From an uncultured Eggerthellaceae bacterium (GTDB lineage Bacteria; Actinomycetota; Coriobacteriia; Coriobacteriales; Eggerthellaceae): 20,724 nt of DNA. This document shows positions 14,265 to 20,724 of the stretch, one piece after another. The notes below the pieces were generated by a model, which searched no databases, was not told the origin of the DNA, and saw only the letters and a list, made by a program, of their open reading frames with translations. The stretch lies in the NCBI GenBank assembly GCA_910577495.1, contig CAJTML010000024.1, positions 1-20,724 of the forward strand, in the 5' to 3' direction. Numbering within the stretch: position 1 is the first letter of the stretch; every line of letters starts with the position of its first letter. Both the position numbers and the translations under genes were made by a program.

Positions 14265-14613
14265 AGTCTGCTCCTTTAGCTGTACCACTGTTTGATGTTG
14301 TGCGCTTTATGTTGCATAAGTGTAGGCGAAGTTGGCCGCAAGCACGCCGTCTGTGGAGAACTTGCAATAAGGGCTCGACAGAAGGTGGCGAAAAGCGAAG
14401 CGATATGGTATAAATTTATAAGACATGTTCGGCAACGCAGTACGCTTTATGTGTACACCATACTTTCGATGTTTGGAGAAAGTGGGTTTTACCCGCTTTC
14501 TTTGTTTGTAGGGCGCTTTTTCTCCTGGAGCCATCCGGGAGGTAAAGCTCACGCGTTACCAAACAGCACAAGATACGTTGGCAGCAAGCATATACGTCAT
14601 GAAAGGAGCACGC
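14265..14613 (+). promoter_or_regulatory. Leader and promoter region of the rimP-nusA-infB operon
   Basis: No gene is seen here. TGGTATAAA at 14406-14414 is an extended -10 (TGnTATAAA); no good -35 lies 17 bp upstream, as is usual for extended -10 promoters. Transcription would start near 14421, giving a leader of about 190 nt. The leader holds a terminator-like hairpin (14478-14500) followed by a T-rich stretch, and a second hairpin CTCCTGGA-GCCA-TCCGGGAG (14522-14541). The ribosome binding site GAAAGGAG lies at 14601-14608. This fits attenuation of the nusA operon. Confidence 0.5.
14478..14508 (+). terminator. Possible attenuator in the rimP-nusA leader
   Basis: GAAAGTGGG (14478-14486) and CCCGCTTTC (14492-14500) pair over 9 bp with one G-U, around a 5-nt loop TTTTA. 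The stem is followed by TTTGTTTG. The layout is that of a weak intrinsic terminator placed before the first gene of the operon that encodes NusA, a factor that stimulates pausing and termination. A feedback loop is plausible but inferred. Confidence 0.4.
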
Positions 14614-15087
14614 GTGCTCAGCGAAAAAGAGAAGCAGTTGTTGCAAGCGCTTGAGCCCACCGCTCAAGAAAAAGGCGTCGAAATTGTAACGGTAGAGGTT
14701 GTGGGTGGCAAAAAGTCTCCCACGATTCGCGTCTATATTGATACCGACCATGGCGTGAGCTTTGACGAACTGGCGTCGTCGCAGGTGTGGATCAATGACA
14801 TTATGGACAAGCTTGATCCTTTCCCGGGAGCGTATACCTTAGAGGTTTCGTCGCCGGGTATTGATCGGCCGCTTCGCACTATTGATCACTTCCGCAAGGC
14901 AGTTGGTGAGACGGTGGTAGTGAAACTCACCGGTCCTATTGACGGGAGAAGCAATTGGACGGGCAAGGTTGAGGAAGTCACCGATGATGATGTGGTAGTG
15001 CTTGCCGTTGACGACGCACTGGTGCAGATTCCCTTTAACAACATTAAGCGCGCTCGGGTAAAGGGCGTTGTGGATTTTAGCTCGTAG
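14614..15087 (+). CDS. rimP: Ribosome maturation factor RimP
   Basis: 157 aa from GTG 14614, with GAAAGGAG 5 nt upstream; an earlier TTG in frame at 14578 has no ribosome binding site. RimP helps late 30S subunit assembly in the cytoplasm. The sequence follows the family: KEKQLLQALEPTAQEKGVEI, VEVVGGKKSPTIRVYIDTDH, then the signature LDPFPGAYTLEVSSPGIDRP and DHFRKAVGETVVVKLTGP, with the C-terminal SH3-like part ending IPFNNIKRARVKGVVDFSS. Length is typical. It is the first gene of the conserved rimP-nusA-ylxR-infB operon. Ends in TAG, then 42 nt to nusA. Confidence 0.96.
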   Translation: MLSEKEKQLLQALEPTAQEKGVEIVTVEVVGGKKSPTIRVYIDTDHGVSFDELASSQVWINDIMDKLDPFPGAYTLEVSSPGIDRPLRTIDHFRKAVGETVVVKLTGPIDGRSNWTGKVEEVTDDDVVVLAVDDALVQIPFNNIKRARVKGVVDFSS

Positions 15088-15129
15088 ACAAAAACTCAAA
15101 CGTGAGTTTGTAAGGAAAGGAACAAAACC

Positions 15130-16341
15130 GTGGCAACTTCAGAATTGATCGAGGCTTTGCAGGCGCTTGCTCATGAGCGCAAAATTGACGAGTTTTATCT
15201 CATTGAGCGCCTCGAGGCATCTCTGGCAAAAAGCTATCAGCACATTTTGGATCTTGAATGGGATGCGCGCGTGACCATTGATCGTCAGACGGGTCGCATC
15301 TATGTCTATGAGCTCGTTCCGGTTGGAGAGCCTGATGAAGAGACGGGCGAATGGTCGGAGTTCGAAGAGCGCGACGTGACGCCGAACGACGTGAGCCGCA
15401 TTGCTGCCCAAAATGCAAAGGGCGTTATTGCTTCAATCGTTCGCGAAGCTGGTCGTCAGTCAATCTATGAGGAGTTCTCTGACCGTGTTGGTGATTTGGT
15501 GACCGGTACGGTTTTGCAGGGCACGCCTGACTTCACCATCATCAAGATTCGCGATGGCGTTGAGGCTGAGCTTCCGCACTACGACCAAAAGCGCAACCCC
15601 GGTGAGCGCAACGAGCGCCCGGCCGGTGAGCACTATCGCCACAACCAGCGCTTGAAGGTGCTGATCATTGACGTGCGTGACCCGAATTCAGATGCGCCGA
15701 AGACCCGCGGTGAGCAGGCTCGTCCGGCAATCGTTGTGTCTCGTACGCACCCTGATTTGATTCGCCGTTTGTTTGAGATTGAGGTTCCTGAGATCTATGA
15801 CGGCATGGTTTAGATTAAGTCAATTGCTCGTGAGCCTGGTGCTCGTTCAAAGATTGCGGTGTCTTCACGTGAGGCAAACCTGGATCCGGTTGGCGCCTGC
15901 GTTGGACCGAAGGGCAGCCGCGTGCGCATGGTGGTTGAGGAGCTTCGCAATGAACGTGTTGACGTGATTCAATGGGCAGAAGATCCGGCTGTTTATGTTG
16001 CAAATGCGCTGTCTCCGGCGAAGGTTAACCGCGTCATGATTGACGAGGATAACCACTATGCAACCGTTGTTGTGCCTGATGATCAGCTTTCGCTGGCCAT
16101 TGGTAAAGAGGGTCAAAACGCTCGTTTGGCAGCACGTTTGACCGGTTGGCACATTGATATCAAAAGCGCCAGCTTTACCGGAGAGACGCTTGTGCCCACC
16201 AACAACGTGCTGATTGACGAAGTTGAAGAGGATGACGAAGAGGTATGCGTTTTCGTGAGCGAAGATGGCGTGCGTTGTCGCAACCACGCTCGTCCGGACA
16301 GCCGTTATTGTGGCGTCCATGCATACCTGGATGAGGAATAA
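15130..16341 (+). CDS. nusA: Transcription factor NusA, interrupted by an in-frame TAG at codon 228
   Basis: Full span is 403 codons, including an internal TAG at 15811-15813. GTG start at 15130 follows AAGGAAAGG. Residues 1-~125 are the RNA-polymerase-binding N-terminal domain, ~130-200 the S1 domain, then KH1 and KH2 (SREANLDPVGACVGPKGSRV; LSLAIGKEGQNARLAARLTG). NusA binds RNA polymerase, promotes pausing and termination and takes part in antitermination. The sequence reads EIYDGMV-stop-IKSIAREPGARSKIAV; relatives carry Glu in place of the stop, so GAG to TAG is the minimal change. The 175 downstream codons are intact. The N-terminal fragment alone (227 aa, 15130-15813) would lack the RNA-binding KH domains. 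A GTG at 15859 could only start a fragment and has no clear ribosome binding site. There is a Cys/His-rich tail (codons 373-397). Ends in TAA. Confidence 0.9.
15811..15813 (+). other. nusA: In-frame amber (TAG) codon inside nusA
   Basis: Context is GTT TAG ATT AAG. The frame is open for 227 codons before and 175 codons after it, with conserved NusA sequence on both sides and no shift. Glu is expected at this position from actinobacterial homologues (VEI motif). No SECIS-like or pyrrolysine-insertion-type element was looked for by computation; by eye there is no strong hairpin directly downstream. Confidence 0.9.
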
Positions 16342-16356
16342 ACAAGAGCAGAGATC

Positions 16357-16650
16357 ATGATGACGACACCCGCTGCACATACGAAGCGCCAGCGCACCTG
16401 CATTTCCTGTGGCACGACTACTGACAAGGCCACGCTTATGCGTATCGTGCGCACGCCCGATGGTCAACTTAGCTTTGACCCAACGGGTAAAGCGGCAGGT
16501 CGTGGTGCATATGTGTGTTCGTCAGCATGTTTTGCTGCTGCTATGAAAAAGAAGAAGCTCGACCGAGCGCTCAAAACGACGCTCGGCAGCGATGATTATG
16601 AGCGAATCGCCGCCTGTGTCGCGTCTTTTGAGCGTGAAGTAAGAGAGTAG
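16357..16650 (+). CDS. ylxR: YlxR family RNA-binding protein (DUF448)
   Basis: 97 aa from ATG 16357 (a second ATG follows directly at 16360); the ribosome binding site is weak (AGAGCAGAG). The family pattern is clear: RQRTCISCGTTTDKATLMRI, then RTPDGQLSFDPTGKAAGRGA with the signature GRGAYVCSSACF and a basic tail KKKKLDRALK. YlxR is a small cytoplasmic nucleic-acid-binding protein encoded between nusA and infB in Gram-positive bacteria. It has been linked to control of gene expression and of RNase P, but its role is not settled. Sits 15 bp after nusA and 11 bp before infB. Ends in TAG. Confidence 0.95.
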   Translation: MMTTPAAHTKRQRTCISCGTTTDKATLMRIVRTPDGQLSFDPTGKAAGRGAYVCSSACFAAAMKKKKLDRALKTTLGSDDYERIAACVASFEREVRE

Positions 16651-16661
16651 AGGTGTAGTGT

Positions 16662-19427
16662 ATGGCCAGCATGCGTGTACATGAGTTAGCAAAAGAATTT
16701 AATATGTCCAGCAAGGAGCTGCTTGACAAGCTGCATGAGATGAAGATCCCAGCAAAAAGTCACGCCAGCATGCTTGCCGATGCGTATGTTGATAAGATTC
16801 GCAAGAATCTTGAGCCTGAGATCAAGCAGCGCGCCGGCAAGCTTGAGGACGAAGAGGCCGCCAAGCTTGCTGCTGAACAGGCTGAAGCCGAAGCGCGCAA
16901 AGCTGAAGAAGAGCGTGCTCGTCGCGAGGCGGTAGAGCAGGAACGTGCTGCCCGCGAGGCTGAGCGCGCTCGTCGTGAAGCAGCTTCGGCTCGCGAGGAA
17001 AAGCCAGCTGAGCACACCCACGAGGCGGCCAAGCCTGCACCGAAACCCTCTTCGCCCTATGAGAGCTTAGCCAGCCAAATTGAGAGCGAAAAAGAGCGCG
17101 TAGCACGCGAAAAAGAAGAGGCGAAGGCACGCGCTCGTCAAGAAGCACTGGCCAAAGAGGTAGCCAAAAAGCAAGCGGTTGAAGAAGCGCTGCGCAATCG
17201 CGGCTCCAAAAAGCAAGCTGCAGCCGCGCCTGCTCCTGCAGCCGCGCCGAAAAAGGCTGCGCCTGCCGCGGGTGCACGTCGCGCGAACTTTGATTCGCTG
17301 TTGGCTCAAATTGACGCGGAGCAAGCGCGCATTCAGCAGCAAAAGCAAGAAGCTCCCGCCAAGGATAACAAGCAGAATAAACGCGCTGATCAGCAGGGTA
17401 AAAAGCACCACAAGAAGGGACACGTTGAACAATACGTGCCCGAGCTTGAAGTGCAAACCGACGAGCCTGAGGATCGCTACGCACAGATGGCGGTGCAGGC
17501 TGAGAAGCTGCAGCGCGATAAGGTGTTAGCCGAAGCACGTGCTGCTGTTGAGGCTGCTGCCAACAATTCTGAGGGCGAAGGCCGCCGCAAGAAGCGCAAG
17601 CAAAAGCGTGAGGCTGAGCAGCGTGAGCGCTTAGAGGCTGAGGCTATTGAGAAGGGTCTTGATCCAACGCTCGTGCTTGATGATTCGGTCGTTGAAGTAC
17701 CGCAAGGTGCAACGGTTTCGAAGTTTGCCGAGCTGTTGGGTGTTCAGCCAAACGACGTCATCAAGCGCTTGTTTATGCTCGGACAGATGCATACGCTTAC
17801 CCAGTCTATGAGCGATGAGCTGATTGAGCTTATCGCTGACGATATGGGTCGTAAGGTTCGCGTGGTATCCCCCGAAGAAGAATACGCAGTGGTATATCAC
17901 GATAACGAAGAAGACCTGCTGCCGCGTCCGCCAGTTGTCACGGTTATGGGTCACGTTGACCATGGCAAGACCTCGCTGTTGGACGCTATTCGCCATACCG
18001 GCGTGGTGGAATCTGAGGCTGGCGGCATTACTCAGCACATTGGTGCATCGGTTGTTGAGATTGATGGTCGCCAGATCACCTTCATTGACACCCCTGGTCA
18101 CGAGGCGTTTACTGCCATGCGTGCGCGCGGTGCTCAGGTTACCGACGTTATCGTTTTGGTAGTTGCAGCTGACGACGGCGTTATGCCGCAAACCATTGAG
18201 GCTATCAACCATGCAAAGGCCGCCAATGTGCCGATCGTGGTTGCGGTCAACAAGATTGACAAGCCTGGCGCAAACCCGGATCGCGTTCGCCAAGAGCTGA
18301 CCGAATATGGCGTTATCCCCGAAGAGTGGGGTGGCACGAACATGTTCGTTGAGGTTTCGGCGAAAAAGAAGCTCCACATTGATGACTTGCTGGAGACTAT
18401 TTTGCTGCAAGCTGACGTGCTTGAGCTTAAGGCGAACCCCAATGCTTTGGCTTCAGGCTTTGTTATTGAAGCAAACCTTGATAAGGGCAGAGGCCCGGTT
18501 GCAACCGTTTTGGTGCATCGCGGTACGCTCAACACCGGTGATGTGGTTGTTGCAGGCAGTTCATATGGTCGCGTTCGCGCGCTTATTGATCCGCACGGCA
18601 AACACGTACATGACGCAAAGCCGTCTGACCCGGTTGAGATTTTGGGCTTGAACTCTGTGCCGACCGCAGGTGATGAGTTCCGCGTCTTCGAAGACGAGCG
18701 CGATGCTCGCAAGCTTGCTGAGGAGCGCGCACTTCGTGCACGTCTGGCTGAGCAAGAGACCAAGTCACACATGAGCTTGGATGCGCTGTTTAGCCGTATT
18801 GAAGAGGGCAAACAGACTGACCTTAACCTCATCGTTAAGGCTGACGTACAAGGCTCAATTGAGGCTTTGCGCGACGCCTTCGACAAGATGGATCAGACCG
18901 AGGTTCGCATCAATATCGTTCACTCAGCAGTTGGCGGTATCACCGAAACCGACGTTACGCTTGCTGCCGCATCTGATGCAATCATCATCGGCTTTAACGT
19001 GCGCCCGACGGGCAAGTCCCGCCAGCAGGCCGAAAAAGAGAAGGTGGACATTCGCCTGTATCGTGTTATCTATCAGGCAATTGAGGATATCAACGCAGCT
19101 CGTGTTGGTCTGCTTTCACCCGACATCGTTGAGGTTGATACCGGTATTGCTGAGGTTCGCGAAACCTTCAAGGTTCCCAAGGTTGGCACTATTGCAGGTT
19201 GTTATGTGGTTGAAGGCGAAATCACCCGTGACGACAAGGTACGCATCGTTCGAGATGGTACGGTTATCTTCGAAGGTGTTATGGCAAGTCTTCGCCGCTT
19301 CAAAGATGACGTCAAGTCGGTCAAGCAGGGCTACGAATGCGGTATTGGCATTGAGAAGTTCCAAGACCTCAAGATTGGCGACACCATTGAAGGTTACCAG
19401 ATTAAAGAGGTAGAGCGCACCGAATAA
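16662..19427 (+). CDS. infB: Translation initiation factor IF-2
   Basis: 921 aa from ATG 16662, with AGAGGTG 6 nt upstream. IF-2 is the GTPase that places initiator fMet-tRNA on the 30S subunit and promotes joining with 50S. Residues 1-~55 are the N-terminal IF2 domain (MRVHELAKEFNMSSKELLDK). Residues ~56-340 form a long charged, alanine-rich coil (many Glu-Ala-Arg repeats), poorly conserved and probably flexible. The second IF2_N-type domain is at ~345-400 (SKFAELLGVQPNDVIKRLFM). The G domain begins at ~424: G1 GHVDHGKT (430-437), G3 DTPGH (476-480), G4 NKID (530-533). Domains II-IV follow, including the fMet-tRNA-binding C-terminus. The N-terminal region is long, as is usual in actinobacteria. 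Followed by a strong terminator. Ends in TAA. Confidence 0.97.
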   Translation: MASMRVHELAKEFNMSSKELLDKLHEMKIPAKSHASMLADAYVDKIRKNLEPEIKQRAGKLEDEEAAKLAAEQAEAEARKAEEERARREAVEQERAAREAERARREAASAREEKPAEHTHEAAKPAPKPSSPYESLASQIESEKERVAREKEEAKARARQEALAKEVAKKQAVEEALRNRGSKKQAAAAPAPAAAPKKAAPAAGARRANFDSLLAQIDAEQARIQQQKQEAPAKDNKQNKRADQQGKKHHKKGHVEQYVPELEVQTDEPEDRYAQMAVQAEKLQRDKVLAEARAAVEAAANNSEGEGRRKKRKQKREAEQRERLEAEAIEKGLDPTLVLDDSVVEVPQGATVSKFAELLGVQPNDVIKRLFMLGQMHTLTQSMSDELIELIADDMGRKVRVVSPEEEYAVVYHDNEEDLLPRPPVVTVMGHVDHGKTSLLDAIRHTGVVESEAGGITQHIGASVVEIDGRQITFIDTPGHEAFTAMRARGAQVTDVIVLVVAADDGVMPQTIEAINHAKAANVPIVVAVNKIDKPGANPDRVRQELTEYGVIPEEWGGTNMFVEVSAKKKLHIDDLLETILLQADVLELKANPNALASGFVIEANLDKGRGPVATVLVHRGTLNTGDVVVAGSSYGRVRALIDPHGKHVHDAKPSDPVEILGLNSVPTAGDEFRVFEDERDARKLAEERALRARLAEQETKSHMSLDALFSRIEEGKQTDLNLIVKADVQGSIEALRDAFDKMDQTEVRINIVHSAVGGITETDVTLAAASDAIIIGFNVRPTGKSRQQAEKEKVDIRLYRVIYQAIEDINAARVGLLSPDIVEVDTGIAEVRETFKVPKVGTIAGCYVVEGEITRDDKVRIVRDGTVIFEGVMASLRRFKDDVKSVKQGYECGIGIEKFQDLKIGDTIEGYQIKEVERTE

Positions 19428-19452
19428 GCGCGCCTACAAAGCAGCAGTTACG

Positions 19453-19492
19453 TGCGGAAATGGAAACTATGCGGTTACCATTTCCGCATTTT
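19453..19492 (+). terminator. Intrinsic terminator after infB
   Basis: TGCGGAAATGG (19453-19463) and CCATTTCCGCA (19478-19488) form a perfect 11-bp stem with a 14-nt loop, followed by TTTT (19489-19492). It closes the rimP-nusA-ylxR-infB unit, so rbfA either needs readthrough or has its own promoter in 19493-19574. Confidence 0.75.
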
Positions 19493-19510
19493 CGATATAC
19501 CTGGTAGCGC

Positions 19511-19548
19511 TCTCATTACTATGAGATTATGCGCAGGTTTGCGCAGGT
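19511..19548 (+). repeat. Small hairpin and 10-bp tandem repeat upstream of rbfA
   Basis: TCTCAT-TACT-ATGAGA (19511-19526) is a 6-bp hairpin. GCGCAGGT occurs at 19531-19538 and again at 19541-19548, spaced exactly one helical turn. They lie between the infB terminator and the rbfA start, where a promoter or regulatory site would be expected. No clear promoter hexamers were found. Confidence 0.4.
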
Positions 19549-19574
19549 ATATCTTCTAGATTAGGAGTCCGATT

Positions 19575-19997
19575 ATGAAACAGAGTGCTGCAAATCGTAA
19601 AGTTAATGAGCATGCACGTGAGGTTATTGCTCATATTTTGTTGTTCGAAATTTCAGATCCGCGCCTTGAGCTGGTTACTATTACGGGGTGTGAGGTGAGT
19701 TATGACCGTAGCGTCTGCAACGTGTTCTACACCACCGAGCCCGAGCGCTATGACGAAGTAGCGGCTGCATTTAAAAAGGCATCAGGCGCTATTCGCTCAC
19801 TTATGGCAAAAGAGCTTTCCTGGCGCGTGGCACCGGAGTTGCGTTTTCAGCTGGATAAGAGCGTTGATCAGGCAGAGCGTATTGCATCTGCGCTTGAGCG
19901 CGACGCAGCGCGCAACAGCGTTGATGCTCCAACTGAAAGCGATGTTCCAGCTGACGCTGATGAGTTTGCCGACGAGCGTGCCGAAGAGCAAGAATAG
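19575..19997 (+). CDS. rbfA: 30S ribosome-binding factor RbfA
   Basis: 140 aa, ATG 19575 after TTAGGAG. RbfA binds 30S precursors and helps mature the 5' end of 16S rRNA. Family pattern: NRKVNEHAREVIAHILLFEI, SDPRLELVTITGCEVSYDRS, then KKASGAIRSLMAKELSWRVA and PELRFQLDKSVDQAERI, the KH-like fold ending with the typical PxLxFxxDxS. The last ~25 residues are an acidic extension (many Asp and Glu) beyond the conserved domain, a variable feature in the family. Separated from infB by a terminator and followed directly by the DHH gene. Ends in TAG, with a TAA next. Confidence 0.96.
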   Translation: MKQSAANRKVNEHAREVIAHILLFEISDPRLELVTITGCEVSYDRSVCNVFYTTEPERYDEVAAAFKKASGAIRSLMAKELSWRVAPELRFQLDKSVDQAERIASALERDAARNSVDAPTESDVPADADEFADERAEEQE

Positions 19998-20024
19998 TAA
20001 GTGAGAATCCGAAGAGTTACGCCT

Positions 20025-20724
20025 ATGACTTGTACACCACAAACCAACACCACGTTACATGCGCTCGCTCAAGAGCTTAAAGCCTACGATAGCTTCGTCA
20101 TCTGCGGACACGTCAGTCCCGACGGAGACTGTTTAGGTTCGCAGCTTGCGCTTGCTTGTGCGCTTGAACAGCTGGGCAAACAGGTGACGTGTGTGTTGGC
20201 AAAAGATGAGCCAATTGAGGCGGATCTTCGCTTTTTACCCGGAGCCGATAAGCTCATGTTCGCCGGTGATTTTGTGGGTGACGTGGACGCATTTGTTGGT
20301 GTTGACGTGCCGACGCGTGAGCGAGTTGGAGCTGCCGTTGCGCTTTGTGACCAGGCAAAGGTTCGTTTTACCGTGGATCATCATGCGGTTGATTCAACGA
20401 TGGCGGACTTTGTGTACGTTGATCCCGATGCGGCCTCAACAACGGTATTGATATGGCAGTTGTGCGAAGCGCTTGGTGTGGATCGCGTCGGTGATATTAC
20501 GACGTGTTGCTATACCGGCTTGGTGACCGATACCGGGTGCTTTCAGTATCAAAATGCCAACGATGAGGCGTTTGCCTGTGCGCTTGAGATGGTACAAAAT
20601 GGCGCGCAACCTGCGGCTATTTGCAAGGCAATATTTCAGAACCGCTCGCTTGCCTCGCTGAAGTTGGAAGCGTTGACTATTGACCGCATGCTCATTCAAA
20701 ACGACGGACAGACAGCACTGAGCT
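20025..20724 (+). CDS. nrnA: DHH-family phosphoesterase (NrnA-like), 3' truncated by window end
   Basis: Open to the last base with no stop, so the gene continues outside the window (233 complete codons seen from ATG 20025; a GTG 24 bp upstream is an alternative). The N-terminal half has the DHH metal motifs: GHVSPDGDCLGSQ (His and the two Asp that bind Mn2+), GVDVPTRERVG, then TVDHHAVDS (the DHH signature). NrnA-type enzymes degrade nanoRNA and pAp, coupling RNA turnover and sulfur metabolism. Position after rbfA, usually before truB, matches the conserved gene order in Gram-positive genomes. The DHHA1 C-terminal domain lies outside, so the assignment to NrnA rather than another DHH member is probable, not certain. 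Confidence 0.88.
   Translation, partial: MTCTPQTNTTLHALAQELKAYDSFVICGHVSPDGDCLGSQLALACALEQLGKQVTCVLAKDEPIEADLRFLPGADKLMFAGDFVGDVDAFVGVDVPTRERVGAAVALCDQAKVRFTVDHHAVDSTMADFVYVDPDAASTTVLIWQLCEALGVDRVGDITTCCYTGLVTDTGCFQYQNANDEAFACALEMVQNGAQPAAICKAIFQNRSLASLKLEALTIDRMLIQNDGQTALS

Noticed and set aside
15811..15813. Selenocysteine or pyrrolysine as the nusA TAG explanation
   Set aside because: Selenocysteine uses TGA, not TAG. Pyrrolysine is known mainly in methylamine methyltransferases, and neither its genes nor a downstream element are visible in this window, so it cannot be supported here.
15859..16341. Independent gene starting at GTG 15859
   Set aside because: It is the in-frame continuation of nusA (KH domains) after the TAG; there is no convincing ribosome binding site, and the start falls within conserved NusA sequence.
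16822..17538. Long minus-strand frame of 238 codons opposite infB
   Set aside because: Shadow of the alanine/glutamate-rich IF-2 linker; skewed composition and no family similarity.
17631..18410. Long minus-strand frame of 259 codons opposite the IF-2 G domain
   Set aside because: The plus strand codes for the conserved GTPase domain; the reverse frame is an antisense shadow.
1..20724. Insertion sequences, integrase, phage genes, tRNA or rRNA genes
   Set aside because: None recognised on either strand; no transposase motifs, terminal repeats or cloverleaf-like sequences were seen by eye.

Overview
The window looks like bacterial chromosome of moderate G+C (about half, judged by eye). The best guess is an anaerobic, host-associated actinobacterium of the class Coriobacteriia, probably Eggerthellales-like. 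Two things suggest this: a Tat-exported OYE/FAD/Fe-S flavoprotein lipoprotein paired divergently with a 12-TM LuxR-type regulator, a hallmark arrangement of Eggerthella-type genomes, and a short actinobacterial-type NusA. The taxonomy is inference; no rRNA or other strong marker is present.

Layout. 1-747: 3' part of a Fic-family protein. 957-1589: membrane-anchored XRE regulator. 1734-3962 (-) and 4150-5580 (+): the Tat flavoprotein and its divergent TM-LuxR regulator around a shared promoter region with ATGTGA repeats. 5654-6757 (-): a GT4 glycosyltransferase cut by an in-frame TAG 37 codons before its natural end. 6880-9325: small redox and stress genes (Isf-like flavodoxin protein, flavin reductase, NAD(P)-binding SDR, HxlR regulator). 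9267-12651 (-): AraC-GyrI / GyrI-like / MerR-zinc ribbon / CPBP protease, a four-gene sensor and membrane cluster. 12652-13086: non-coding, ending in a strong promoter overlaid by two palindromes. 13087-13912: small XRE repressor and a 4-TM protein. 13941-14264 (-): rhodanese.

14614 to the end is the conserved translation/transcription operon rimP-nusA-ylxR-infB, then a terminator, rbfA and a 3'-truncated nrnA-like DHH phosphoesterase. Its leader has an extended -10 promoter and a terminator-like hairpin, which suggests attenuation. 

The most striking observation is an in-frame TAG at codon 228 of nusA, which is normally essential, exactly where relatives carry Glu. The reading frame continues perfectly for 175 more codons. 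A second in-frame TAG cuts the glycosyltransferase. Nine other genes here end normally in TAG, so global reassignment is unlikely; sequencing error, recent mutation or context-dependent readthrough are the competing explanations. Other points of interest are a Cys/His zinc-binding-like tail on NusA, an extracytoplasmic OYE whose NAD(P)H glycine motif and HGAHGY-type active-site motif are degenerate, and two very clear self-regulation promoter architectures (XRE at 13009-13060; MerR at 11072-11102).
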